Positions 13,201 to 25,017 of a stretch of 64,000 nucleotides of DNA are shown in pieces (position 1 is the first letter of the stretch; the number at the start of each line of letters is the position of its first letter). Both the position numbers and the translations under genes were made by a program. The notes below the pieces were generated by a model that saw only the letters and a program-made list of their open reading frames with translations, was not told the origin of the DNA and did no database searches. Source of the DNA: Siphonodentalium dalli (Eukaryota; Mollusca; Scaphopoda; Gadilida; Siphonodentaliidae); the NCBI GenBank assembly GCA_032622095.1, contig CP136064.1, positions 190,763,794 through 190,827,793 on the forward strand, given 5' to 3'.

Positions 13201-13744
13201 GGGAGTTCCCAATGTCATGTCGATGTGACGATTTGGAATATGAGTTCACTCGGTGCAATTCAAACGACGATAAATATTCACTATAATATATAGGACATAT
13301 AGTGGAGTAGATTAAGTCAAATTTTCAAGGCAGTTGTTCAAATTGTTACTAACTTTGCACATATGTACATCTTCTTTAATATTAGATATGGAGCCACGCT
13401 GAAATTTCACTTTAACCCCTCTTTTTAATGGGTTTTCCAAATTTATAGAGCGTTTCGTGATTATATTATTTAATAAATGTCGCAATTAATCTCACCATGA
13501 AATATACGATTTAAAATTAGGCATATTCAGTTCGTATGACTCTGAGAGATATAATGCCACATTTTAAGGGTAAAATTGGAACTCCCCGCCCAAGATGGTC
13601 GTTAAAATGACAGCTGAAAGAGGGAATTTGACGTTTTTTCGCTAATATCTTCTAGATCAGGTTCTGCTGTATATGGAACTGGTTCGGAAATGTGACTTCA
13701 TTTTGTATTGCTCATGTTAAGAGATAATTGGAGCAATGAATATA

Positions 13745-14140
13745 TGAGGTCCACAGAGGGTGAATTTAGTGATGCTACCCTGCATAGCGGGCTAGCATAA
13801 CTAAATTCACCCTCTGGGGACCTCATTCTGCTCAGGCCTCATTTTCTGGGAAGTAACTATGGTATCAAATTAACATTGTTTTTAGTTACGTTTTCCCATC
13901 TGGGAAGTTTCCATATCCCCTAATTTGCAGAAGATAAAATCCATAATCGAGGCTCCAAATGGGTGAACATCACCAACTTCAACTGGGGAACTTCAATCTT
14001 ATCCTAGGACTGCCATAGCAGTTGAGGGCCCTAAGCAGAATGAGGCCCCCAGAGGGTAAATTTAGTGATGCTAGCCCACTATGTGGTGTAGCGTCACTAA
14101 ATTAACCCTCTGGGGACCTCATTCTACAAATGACAGACAC
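13745..14140. mobile_element. hAT-like MITE relative inside element A
   Basis: Two inverted pairs of the block tgaggtcc..agagggtgaa flank a middle segment with gggtgaacatcaccaac, as in the copies at 25653 and 35142. The right end continues with caaatgacagacac. The left end is truncated, and no target duplication was found. Confidence 0.6.
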
Positions 14141-14845
14141 GCTATTTGCAGACTTGCACTCAAGTCTATATACCTGTAGGCCCATCATACAAGGGAAGCA
14201 ATCCCCAGTGATCCCTAGATACCAGTACCTTTTATGACCATGGAAATGGTATATATCTGTACAGGATATGTCTCTTTTATAAAATGTAATAGATCTCTGG
14301 GATGGAGGCACAAATTCTTAGGGACAGGGATGCTGATAATATGAAAATATGTTTTTCCACTATTTCTATTCAATAAGTACATGTACACCACGAGGGAAGC
14401 AAACCACCAGTAACCCCTAATTCCCCTTCTATGACCATGGAAATGGTATATATTTGTGCAGGAGATGTCCCTTTAATAAAATATACTAGAGCTTTGGGAA
14501 TGAGGCACCAATTTTTGGGACACCAGAGACAGAGATGCTTTTGACTTTTCAACTTTCGAGTCTGTATGGGCTACTAGTATGGGCCCATAATAATATACTA
14601 TGAGATGGACTCCATCATTCACAATCAGAGGGAAGTAAAGGAGTGTTTAAATAGGTATTTGCGCTTAAGCGCAAAGCATTTACACTTAAGCGCAAATGAT
14701 TTTCACTTAAGCGCAAACAAATTGATAGACACATATTTGTGCTCAAGCGCAAATGACATTCGCTTAAGCCCAAATGATTTATGTTTAAGCTTAATATTTG
14801 TGCTTGAGCGCAAATAAATAATAAATGTGAAAAGGGCCTCCCATA
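14140..14845. mobile_element. Second, left-truncated copy related to element B
   Basis: The right end reads ggcctcccata, preceded by a cluster of GCGCTTAAGCGC-type palindromes (14658-14820). The part before that has two units related to the interior of B, with shared blocks such as atgaccatggaaatggtata and acagggatgctgataatatg. No TATGGGAGGCC left end was found nearby, so the copy appears truncated or rearranged. Confidence 0.6.
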
Positions 14846-15392
14846 AGTAAGAGGGGACTCTAAATTTCTTGAACATTGAAATTCCCTTTGTTTGAGAATT
14901 TGTATATGTTTATATTGAATATTCTCAGTAAATAATTATTCTGTGTGTTTCAAAAGAAATCAGAATAAATTGTTATTGTTTTTAAGTATTGGTTATAGAT
15001 AACAGTTAATTAGATTGACTCCCCTCTTCCAAGATGCATCCTTACTGTGGAAAACCATTCGCCCAAGCGATTCACCCAGGTATGTTGGATGGCTCAAACG
15101 ACTTTTCCTACTATGGCCAGTTTGTACCCTTGATTTGAATGACACATTTAATTGTTTCGTACCATGTTTTTGGTCATTTCACACCATATATTGGTATGTT
15201 TCATTGATTCCCAAAAATGATGAATGGTCATTCGTACATGTGAAAAATTATATTAATCGTGTTAACTTAATGAGAGTGAACATGATCATGATTTAACGTT
15301 CGTGATGATGACAACCCAACATTTACATGTTAACATATTTCTTTCTTTTTTTTTCAAAACAAAATGAACCAATCGAAATTGTCGCGACAAAG

Positions 15393-15832
15393 TTAAAGAT
15401 GCAGAATCCGAATTAACGCTTGAATATTACTATTTCCTTGGCTTCTGGTAAAACATATGTGATTTGAGTTGAGGAACCCACCCATCAAAGCTGAGAATGA
15501 TCAGATATTGATTTTTGAAATCTATTATTTTTTACCATCGATAATTTTTAGTGGCCCAATAAAAAGTCGAAAGAGGACGGATGAAGATGGATAACTCAAA
15601 AAGCAAGTGGCTTTTGTTGTGTCAGATATTTGACAAACCCGCAAAATTTCATTGAACAAAATATTGATAAATAACAGGTTTTGGGCAATTGTATACTATA
15701 TTTGACTGGTTAGCATTATTTTTGGGGCATTAATCGATTCTGGTAAACGAAGTGGCATTTAAAAAAATGGTGTTGTTGTTGTTGAAATATGATGATATGG
15801 AACCATCGAATCGGACTGAGTACCTTTAATGT
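15393..15832 (+). repeat. Dispersed repeat pair, copy 1
   Basis: It shares gttaaagatgcagaatc, gaacccacccatc, gatcagatattgatttttg and gttgttgttg...gattgagtac-like blocks with 25018-25478. Confidence 0.6.
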
Positions 15833-16473
15833 CATTTTTTTTTAAATAATACCGGTATACTCTAGTCTCAAAGGTACGAATTGTCGAAATGATACAGGAA
15901 CTGGTATGAAATGTCCAGAATCCTGGTGCGAAACATCTCCATGTCAAACTTCCATGGTATGAAATGCCAGCAACCTATTCATCCATTGCACATTATCATT
16001 TATTTCCAATGGGCATGGATACGAGTCTCCCATTGGGGAGGGGGTCCACCTTGATACATGTATGTTCCGACAGCACCCCCTTGGAAGGAAGTTTCCTACA
16101 GATGGCTACAGGGTAAATGTATATCGGTCCAAAATTTGTTCGAAAATTATTAATTAGATATGACATTTTTGCACGATATGGCTTGTTATCAAACTCCATT
16201 TGTACTTAGCTGAATATCACTTCAATTTGCCCTAAATCGAGTAATATCATTTTACGACATCACTAATTAAGAGTAATACATGTATGATTTTATGACATCA
16301 CGATCTGAGTAATACACGGTATGGCTTTGACATGGTGTAATTCTATTTCACTATTAGAATAGGCATAGATACCAATTTTGTGTGATGTCACTCATTAGAA
16401 AAAGTTGTCAATATTACACTGTTACTAAGAGGCGAACTACCGTAATTAATAGATACATGTAGGGTATTACTTG

Positions 16474-16593
16474 GTTGGTTTGATATTATAGGCCTGATTT
16501 CAGTCCTCAGTAGCCTCATATCAGCCTTCGTCGTCAGGCTGATTGTGATATGAGGTTACCTCAGGGTGATATAGGGCCTAATATCAAACCAAC
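16474..16593. repeat. Foldback repeat
   Basis: The arms gttggtttgatattatagg / ggcctaatatcaaaccaac and cctcatatcagcc / ggctgattgtgatatgagg surround ttcgtcgtca. Confidence 0.7.
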
Positions 16594-16679
16594 GATGTTG
16601 GCGCTGCTAGTCTACAGGGTCACTATCTCGTTGTTCCCCTTGCCGAGGAGATATAAATGGGTACAGGACGTTTTGTATC

Positions 16680-16800
16680 ATCTTAAGTCATTTCGTACCA
16701 TATTTTTGGTAGTTTCGTACCATATTTTTGGTAGTTTCATACCTTATTGTTTGGTCGTTTCGTACCATGTATGAAATCAATTGGTCATTTCGTACCATGT
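16680..16800 (+). repeat. Minisatellite, about 24-bp unit
   Basis: Four to five units close to tagtttcgtaccatatttttgg. Related single units occur at 15160-15200. Confidence 0.65.
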
Positions 16801-17520
16801 TACTACATGTATGTCACACCATATGGAAACAAATAAATGATTTTCTACAAAGTACGAAATAAAAAAAAGTAACCAAACAATCCGGTACCCTACCGTTATG
16901 TAAAATCAAAAATTATGGTATGGATTACTATGGAACGACCATGGTTATGGTATCAAATACTGAAATAATGAAGAAGTCACTGCAGTTGTATATATCATTT
17001 ATGTGGTCACAATATATGCATGTATAATGCAACCTGTAAGTTGACATGACCTCTGTTCTAGTTGGCTTATGATTGAGTTCTGAAGTGCTCTTCGCACTGT
17101 CAGGTTTACTTGATCAATACTCCAGCAATGTTCAGAATCCAATTCCACGACGCTCGTATGAAACATCTAGAAAATAGAATCCATATTTAATAAATCCTTC
17201 AGACATTCAATATTACCGATCGCCTGAATCAACATCTGACTGTTTGAAGCGGTTCTACTCAATGGTTGTTTTCAGAAGAAGTCGTCGCAATGTACAGTGC
17301 TAGTACGCACTACGCAGTAGATCGAACGATTATCTTACGGTGTTAGAGATGTTGTTGTTGTTATTGTTGACATAATCATATTCATACTGCTGTTGTTAGT
17401 ACTTGTCGAACACATCCTAAGTTCTCCACCGGATTTTGACAGACAATCCCTGCATCTGGATCTGGATGGTGTACGGCGTATGATCCTCGTGGATGTACAC
17501 GAACGCCGGGAGAGAGAGAA

Positions 17521-18245
17521 TTATGTTCTTTGCGGGACTGTTGAGTTGTCCGCTGCTGTTCTATTTTGAATTTCGCATGCGTCCATCTCGTTTAGAGTGT
17601 TCCACTGAATAATTGTCCGTTGGAAGAATGAATTTGAGTATTCAGCAGAGTTTGTCACCAGTGGCTCTTACCGGTAGGACAGTGAATTATTACATTCCTG
17701 TTTTGAGACTATATTTGTGGCACTGAAATCTGCAAATTTCTTGGCTCGGATTTTTCTGCCCACCTTTTTTGGTTTAATTAAGCACTGAGTGTTTACAGCC
17801 GACACCTGCCCCTTATCCATCTTGTGAAAGAGCTCCAGCCTCTGGTCTTTCCTTCTTTCTTCGAGTGGTCTTATCTCGCAGTCATTCGTCAGTTTGGCCA
17901 TGTCCTTCGATTGGTAATTGCCGGTCATGAGCCGTACAGCTCCTCTCTGTATTCTCTCCAGGGCGTCGATGTTCTGCTGCTGGTGAGGATCCCACATGAC
18001 GGCTGCGTATTCCAGCGACGATCTTACGAGTGTCTCATACGCTACGCATTTACTCTTGAATGGTGCCTTCCTAAGGTTTCTTCTGATGAATCCGAGCGTG
18101 CTGTTAGCCTTCTTCGTCATCTCGTATATCTGTGGCAACCATTTCATATCGTTTGAGAGCATGACTCCAAGATATGGTGATTGAGTGACGCTTTGTATGA
18201 TCTGGTTTCTGAGCTGGTACATGTAGGTCAGTTGGGAACAGTGAT
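17521..18245 (-). pseudogene. 5'-truncated non-LTR retrotransposon (LINE) ORF2 end
   Basis: The - strand encodes the C-terminal part of a LINE reverse transcriptase: PYLGVMLSNDMKWLPQI, then TLGFIRRNLRKAP, then AYETLVRSSLEYAAVMWDP and ALERIQRGAVRLMTGNY. This is the thumb region and the conserved region after it typical of Jockey/CR1-like ORF2. A TAA interrupts it at 17668-17670, but the same frame continues with NSFFQRTIIQWNTL, the usual final block, to a TAA at 17521-17523. The catalytic palm is missing, so the copy is 5'-truncated. It sits inside the large element 12407-20704. Confidence 0.85.
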
Positions 18246-19079
18246 ATATAGTCACAGTAATACTGACAGTGATTTCAGATACTGACAGTGAATGAGTGAT
18301 CAACATCAATCATCATACTAGTACAGTCCTCAAATTCGGTTGCTTAATTCAGATCTTCTGGGTCAATAATAATAACAATATTTTAAAAAAGCTCTCAATT
18401 GGATCTTCGGTATCTGCTACAGGTACAGGATATAGTCCACAGTCCGTATATCATCGCAGTTTTCATGTTCAGGGTCACTTTCTGACACGAAAATGTTCGA
18501 GAACATGCATTTTTTTTTTGGCAGGGGGGTATCCCATGTTGACGTCACGGAATTTGCAGTTTGGTGACTCCAACAAGATTCATGGTGGCGCTCCTATCGT
18601 TAATTTGAGATTGGTGGCGACCCTAGCGTTCATTGGTTTAAGAATTGATCATTGGTTTGTAAACGGAAGTTATTAATTCGAGAAATGATCATTGGTTTGT
18701 AAACGGATGTTAATAATCTTCAATTATTATTCATTGGTTTGACCGGAAATAGTAGATTTGTCTCTTATTGAATCCAGGAACGGCTATTGGTTTTGAAATA
18801 GATTCTATTGATTAAGAAAATATATCTGTTAAAACGGAATTGTCTCTTATTGAATCCAAGAACGACTATTAGTTTGAAAATGGAGACTAATGGATATTGA
18901 AATATCTTTATTGATTAAGAAAATATGGCCATTGAAACGGATACGTTTATTGAATATGCGCGAATCTTACTAATTGTGTGTTATTAGATATTAGTTGAAC
19001 AGTGAACGCTATTAAATTAAAATAGAACATTAATTTTGCATCGGTCAACATTGATTATGAATCTTTATCTATTAAAACG

Positions 19080-20333
19080 TATGGGAGGCCAAATTCACAT
19101 TTAATAATCAATTGTGCTTAAGCGCAATCAATTGCGCTTAAGCGCAATTCATGGTTATATGTAACAAAACACACCCTGGTGAATAAATAGGTTTCTCCAT
19201 AACTTAGCATAACTCCTATTGACATGTCACTTCTTGGTTTCATTGGTTTGGATGGGTAGGGAGCTAGCCCAACTTCTTTATCAAAATGGCTGACTCGCAA
19301 TAGTATCAACTTCTGTTTTAGTTGGAGCGATTCGTGATAGCATTATATTATCTTCGGTATATATTAGTTGGGGCTACTTGCAATAGCATTACTTTCTGTA
19401 TTAGTCGGGGCGACATTGATTTTCTTCAATTTTCGAGTATACAGGCACACCATATGAGGGAAGCAAGCCCTCGGTGACACCACATTCACACTATATGATC
19501 ATGGAAATACTATAGATTTGTGCAAGAGCTGCTGATTTAATAAGAAAAACTAGAGCTTCAGGACTGAGACACCAAAGCTCCAGTAATTACACACCATTTT
19601 TTGGACAGGGATGCTGATAATATGAAAATAGGGTTTTTTCCCCCTGATTTAAGTCAATAAGTAAACCATACAATAATGCTCTAATTAATCGACTCCTTAA
19701 CCACAGCAGAATTATGGATAACTTTTCAGGATTTAGTCGGAAATATGGCTTGTTGCCATTCATCGGAAAGCTCTCGAGAGCTTTTCGATGAATGGCAACA
19801 AGCCATATTTCCGACTAAATCCTGAAAAGTTACCCATAATTCTGCTGTGGTTAAGAAGTCGATTAAATAGAGCATTACTGTATGAGGTAAGAAAGCCCTC
19901 ATGCAGTGACACCGCATGCATGTATAGGATATTACCATAGTAAAGGCTAAAATCTGTGCAAAAATACATTAAAAACATCATACAAAACATTACTAGAGTT
20001 CCGGGAAGGCGACATCAATTCTTTGGATAGAGGGATGCTGATAATATGTAATAAGGGGATTCTCCTTGTTGAACACATACTCACAGTTTGACTGTTGAGT
20101 ACAGGTCAAAATTAGCCCAATGCTCATCTTGTGTTGCTAGTTGATACACCAGGTCATGCTAATAGTTTATGGGTAGGTTAGATAGTAGTCACAATTACGC
20201 TTAAGCGTAAATGCCCTATTTGCGCTTAAGCACAATATGTGGTATTTGCGCTTAAGCGCAATTATTTGCGCTTAAGCGCAATCAATTGCGCTTAAGCGCA
20301 ATTCATTATTAAATGTGAATTTGGCCTCCCATA
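19080..20333. mobile_element. TIR element B with 6-bp target duplication, nested in A
   Basis: The ends are TATGGGAGGCC on the left and its inverse on the right, flanked by AAAACG direct repeats (19074-19079 and 20334-20339). The flanks join into the 82-bp repeat of element A, so the empty site can be inferred. The subterminal regions carry clusters of the 16-bp palindrome TTGCGCTTAAGCGCAA. The interior holds about 200-bp units containing gagggaagcaagccctc and ggatgctgataatatg, and a mariner-like palindrome. There is no coding capacity, so it is non-autonomous. Confidence 0.78.
19671..19880. mobile_element. Mariner-like palindromic MITE inside element B
   Basis: This is an almost perfect palindrome of 210 bp flanked by TA on both sides. 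The arms contain the family blocks cttaaccacagcagaatta, gatttagtcggaaatatggc and ttgttgccattcatcggaaa, meeting at agctctcgagagct. The termini (caataatgc / gcattactg) match the CAGTAATGCCC ends of the other copies. Confidence 0.8.
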
Positions 20334-20719
20334 AAAACGGAACTGTCTCTTATTGAATCCAAGAACGATTATTGGTTTGAAAATAGAGACTATTTGGTTT
20401 CAATCTATATCTATTGAAACGGAATTGTCTCTTATAGAATCCAAGAACGACCATTGGTTTGAAAATGGAGACTATTTGGTTTGAATCTATATCTATTGAA
20501 ACGGAATTGTCTCTTATAGAATCCAAGAACGACCATTGGTTTGAAAATGGAGACTATTTGGTTTGAATCTATATCTATTGAAACGGAATTGTCTCTTAAT
20601 ATAGAATCAAAGAACGACCATTGGTTTAAAAATGGAGACTATTGTTTTTACAATCCACCATTAACTTTTATTTCATGTAATTTCCGACCGAATGGCTGCC
20701 CATACCCACCTGCATGATA

Positions 20720-22190
20720 ACTGAAGTAGCAAATGTTACCAACAGTGAATATCTCATTGAGTTATAGCTGGACTGAGTGACCAGGGTAACATAGGGAAAT
20801 CATGTGTTTTTTAGTTGATGAATACCACGCATTCAAAATGGCCGAGGCGATCGCAAACATGACCAGAAATGAGGAAAAGGCTAATAAACTAGGATAATGA
20901 TCTATTACATAGTATTTTGGCAGCTACGGGCATGTGCTATACAAGCTGATACCCCATTTGTGTCCAAACTCACAGTTGTCTATTCTAACATTCTGACGAA
21001 AGCTGTCAGTCGAAGGATTCTCCTAGATGTATGGACTTGTGCATTCCACGAACCCCCGTCTGGCAATTTTGGTCAGAATGTTATAGAAAAGCACTGAGTA
21101 TTTCCAAACAAATAAGGTATCAGCTTGTTTTAAAAATAAAATGTCATGATTTGTGTCAGTTCCTCATTACGCCACCATGTGGTGTTTCTAGTGTGGCTGT
21201 TTTTCATATTCAGTGGTAGTCTCCAATTCTGTGGTCGAGAGGGCGAAGATTTTTTTTTTTTTACCTTACTCAAATCGTACCGATAGAATCACGTAGATGC
21301 TGAAATTGTAAAGTTAACGCCACCGGTGTATAATATGTTTTTGAAAATATGACTCAATCGTATCGATAGTCAGGACAGGCTGAAATTGTAATCTTAAAGT
21401 CACCGGTGTAATAATATGTTGTTGAAAATATAAATAATCTGATAGCCTGAAAATAATATATAACCCATTGGGAGCCCTCTGGTATAGTGAGGTGAATTAT
21501 GGGTAATATTATGCCTGTTCTATTGTGATAACCGCCATCTTTTATCTTTTGGAATTATCGGCGTGTTTTATGAAAATGTCAGCAATATTTCTCCACTCGA
21601 TTCTTTTAAAATGCACCCTAATCGGTCAAATTCTTTTGATAATTTTATCTAAATACATCTTAGCTACTATTCGGATCTGCTGTCCCGGTCGAAAAAGGTT
21701 TAGTTTGACCAAAACGGCTATTGACAAAAGTTTGTTTATAAAATAGCGTACTCGATAAACCCGTAGTACGGCCGTACATGCTGTAAATTTGTTATTGAAA
21801 ACAAATTCAATTTCTTCCATCTAAAACATAATTACACGCTGAACTCTGTCATTTTAAGAATATATAAGTATTACACACAGACACACGAATTCTCAACTCA
21901 AAATTTTGAAAAATGACAGTTTTATCGACATAAAATGATAAATCGATTTTAATTGCAAATCCCATGTTAAATTTTATCATCGAAAAAAAAAAGATTTCTT
22001 CCACCTAAAACATAATTATGTGCTGTACCCTATCATTTTAGGAATATATAAGTATCCCACGCAGACACACCAAGTCTCAGCTTATAATTTTGAAAAATAA
22101 GAGATTTATCAACATAAATCGATTTGTATGGCAGATCCCATGTTAAATAAATTTTAGGGCCCTTCAAATGTTTTCTGAGCTGTTCCATAT
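20720..22190. other. Stretch without recognised gene
   Basis: Only the short repeat at 20800-20900 and two similar blocks with ccaccggtgta (21320, 21400) were noted. A first-half KH exon of ASCC1 was sought here and not seen. Confidence 0.45.
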
Positions 22191-23105
22191 TGGGCACCAG
22201 AGTCCATATTTGACCGGTTCTACCTGATAATTGTTCGACAGTACAGTCGCGTTACTTTATACGTCAACATTGGTCATTATCACTCGACAAATTTATTTCG
22301 GTCTATCGTATCAAGCCCTATTTCCCCCGCGTAGCCTGACTAAGTGTCAACATTGGTGTTTATCGCTCCACTAATTTGTATCATTTCATCGGTATGAATT
22401 CCATATCCAATTATCTACATATAACCAACCCAACCTCTAATCCCAGGTCCAATTTATTAATTTTTTTCATCGCTATAGTCACGTTACGAAATATTTTATT
22501 GCGTGATACTTGTACTTATATGTCTATGGTATTACTATAGTATACCGTATACGTATATCAATTGCTATTCCTTTCTATATAATTCTGGTGCCATCTATAG
22601 AGATAGAGATAATTTCTTACCCCCCCCCCCCCCCCCAATTTTATATCATTGCTGCTTTAGTACAGTCGCGATGCATTACATGGCAACATTGCTCCACTAA
22701 TTTATGTCAGTTCATCGGTACGAACCCCTTTTTCTCCGAGTCCATATAACCAACCCAACATCTTATCCCGGCCTAAATTTTTTTTTTTATTTTCATCGGT
22801 ATAGTTGTGTTACATACATATTTTTATCATTTGATTCTAATTTGTATTGTACCACTATAGAGTATAGAAGTCCATAAATGACTATTCTGGCACTATATAG
22901 AGATGACTAAGATTCTGACACCCCCCCCCTATTTTATAACCTTGTTGCAACAGTAGAGTTGAGATGCATAATATGTCAACATTGGTCGTTATCGATCAAA
23001 ATTTATATCGGTTCAACCCTTAGTTCCCTGTATCGCCCACCCCTCCCTCAATTTATTTTTTTCATTTGTATTATAGTCTCGTTACATACACATTTTATCT
23101 CTTAT
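22190..23105 (+). repeat. Degenerate tandem repeat with poly-C runs
   Basis: Roughly 300-bp units carry tgtcaacattggt, gttcatcggta, aaccaacccaacatcttatc and runs of C. The CDS-like frames with proline runs come from the poly-C tracts. Confidence 0.5.
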
Positions 23106-23328
23106 AACTTTTGCTTCAACGCGCCGAGTTCTGCTGCAGACAATACAAAACTGACAACATTTTGAAATGTAAGCAGGCTTCAAACTCATATTATTCAAGA
23201 AAAACTCTGGCTACATCAGAAATTTGTGTACAAGGTGTACTCGCATTTGTTGCGTTAAAAACCAAAGGTCCCAAGTCAAGGTCCAAAATGTCCAACACAC
23301 TGATGTGAGGTTTAACTCCATCTACATA

Positions 23329-23457
23329 CAGTAATGTCCAAAGTAATTGACCACTTAACCACAGCAGAATTATGGGTAATTTTTCAAGATTTTAAATCCT
23401 GAAAAATTACCCATAATTCTGCTGTGGTTAATTGGTCAATTACTTTAGGCATTACTG
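23329..23457. mobile_element. Mariner-like palindromic MITE, short subfamily
   Basis: 129 bp between TA dinucleotides, with the same arms as the copy at 24-144. A half copy follows at 23504-23550, lacking its right arm. Confidence 0.8.
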
Positions 23458-23459
23458 TA

Positions 23460-24541
23460 GCCCATATAAGGATGTGAGGTCTAATGATAACTCCATCCAC
23501 ATACAATAATGTCCAAAGTAATTGACCACTTAACCACAGCAGAATTATGGTGTCCAATATGGTCTACCTAATTCTGCTCCAAAAACATGTATATTGGATA
23601 TATGGATGTTTATTGGGGGGGGACCGATTATTTCAATGATATTTTCATTAACTGGGATCCAAAAACCAACCTACGGGAGCGCGCTTCGCGCGCGACTGTT
23701 TCTTAAACATATGTGCATATTTAATAAGCCAACAATTGGAATCACAACAGAGAAGATTGGCGGGGGTCCCTTGCGCTTGCGCGATCTGTCCATCAAAACG
23801 TATTTAGACATATCAAGACACGTAAGACCCGGGCAATAACTTAATATACAGAATAGATACATCTATTGCCTGAGTGACCAGAGTGACTAATATTTATATT
23901 TGTTACAATGGGGTCAAATAGTTGCGAAGCCAGCACCACAATTCTTTCCATCCATAGTAAATCTTAAAACAACTTCTAAAGAATTATTTATTTACCTTAT
24001 ATTTGGTATGGAGCGTCCTTGGTTTACTGGAGTTCAGATTTGTTAACATCACGTCACCAAGTCAATTACTTGCGAAGCCACAGCCATAACTATTTCCCTC
24101 CATAGTAATTCTCAAAACAACTAAATTCTTAAGAACAATTGACCAGGTCAGTCGCGCAATTATTGGAAGAGCCACGGTCAATCATTTTTTTAAAACCAAA
24201 TTTTACATTTAAATTATTGCTTTATTTAACAACAAAAAAAATTAAATGATAAAATTAATTTTTACTTCTTGCTAAATTTTATCTTTTAATTATTTCATTT
24301 AAATTTTAGATTAAAATTTAAAAATATACAGTCCCAGTATTTACAGTATACTAAGTCCAAGTCTTTATAATCTGTTGAGTGGCCCCACAGTCATTTACTT
24401 GCTTTGTTAGTAATAATTTGAAGGATTACTTGTTTAAACGCAATTGTTATTAAAATATTTTATGTATTTTTTTATAATTTCTATTTATATGTAATACTAT
24501 AATCTTGGTGGCGTTACCATTTCTGACTATGGTTTTCTTGT
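23460..24541 (+). repeat. Copy 2 of a 1-kb dispersed repeat
   Basis: Counterpart of 150-1155. It ends just upstream of the ASCC1 exon at 24650. It carries extra short insertions such as gcgcgcttcgcgcgcgac and a duplicated gagtgacc. Confidence 0.75.
23504..23550. mobile_element. Half copy of the mariner-like MITE
   Basis: Only the left arm (caataatgtccaaagtaatt through cagaattatgg) is present. It is followed directly by unrelated repeat sequence. Confidence 0.6.
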
Positions 24542-24649
24542 ATATTATGTTTTTGTGCGTTCGTACATTTTGAATGTATGGTAGTCATCAACCTCGAAAC
24601 CACGTGATTCCCCAACATGAGGGTATGAGAACATTTTTGTTTATTGCAG

Positions 24650-24828
24650 AAATAACGGGGCATGACCGGCCTGGCGTGGTGTCTGCACTCACCAGGATTG
24701 ATATCATTGTTGACTCGGCCAGACAGAAGCTGCCCTTCACACACTTCCTGTCCTTCCCAATTACTGGAAACAGCATCAAGGATAAGTTTGAAGAATTCAA
24801 AGTTGATGTGATGAGGGATTGTGATGGG
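24650..24828 (+). CDS. ASCC1: ASCC1, exon with the second half of the KH domain
   Basis: ASCC1 is a subunit of the activating signal cointegrator 1 complex, which works with the ASCC3 helicase in transcription and alkylation-damage repair in the nucleus. This exon is preceded by the acceptor ttattgcag and followed by the donor gttagt. It starts with the last two bases of a codon and ends in phase 0. It encodes ITGHDRPGVVSA, then TRIDIIVDSARQK, then FTHFLSFPI and a lysine/glutamate-rich helix. This matches the end of the ASCC1 KH domain and the start of its AKAP7/2H-phosphoesterase-like domain. The first half of the KH domain (the GxxG loop) should lie in an exon further left, but I could not find it. 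The repeat at 23290-24541 ends only about 110 bases upstream. Confidence 0.88.
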
Positions 24829-25017
24829 GTTAGTAGTTCCTCAATGAATAATCACGAGATTAACACAAGCCATCAGTCATATGCTACAGTAATGCCCTAT
24901 ATAATTGAGCCTTTTGTCTGAGATTATCTATGTGAGGATTCATTATCTTCTCATCAACAAAGTTTCACAAAAGTTTTTCCTTGGAAGAGTTTTCCACAAA
25001 AATGTACACTATCTTTA

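Larger units (their letters stand above)
14846..17520. other. Interior of element A, no gene
   Basis: It holds the dispersed repeat 15393-15832, a foldback and a minisatellite. The remainder shows nothing recognisable. Confidence 0.45.
12407..20704. mobile_element. Large TIR element A with 6-bp target duplication
   Basis: The ends are TATGGGCAGCC on the left and its exact inverse on the right, flanked by the direct repeat CCCACC (12401-12406 and 20705-20710). The first 40 or so bases of each arm match closely as inverted repeats. Weaker inverted similarity extends to about 13200 on the left and back to about 18540 on the right, where both arms reach a cgtcacgg...ggtggc...ccctagcgtt block. 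The arms consist of short degenerate tandem repeats. No transposase was seen inside. The contents are other transposons, listed separately. TIRs plus an exact 6-bp duplication make the boundaries secure. The superfamily is not known from this sequence. Confidence 0.75.
18540..20704. repeat. Right arm of element A, split by element B
   Basis: This is the inverted counterpart of 12407-13200, interrupted by element B (19080-20333). It contains an 82-bp tandem repeat with units starting near 20335, 20417, 20499 and 20580. Each unit carries aaacggaattgtctctta, a tattgaatcc or tatagaatcc block, and aacgaccattggtttg. The repeat ends at the terminal inverted repeat ggctgcccata. Confidence 0.65.

Noticed and set aside
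22503-22749. Frames with PPPPPP runs
   Set aside because: These are produced by the poly-C tract in a degenerate tandem repeat.
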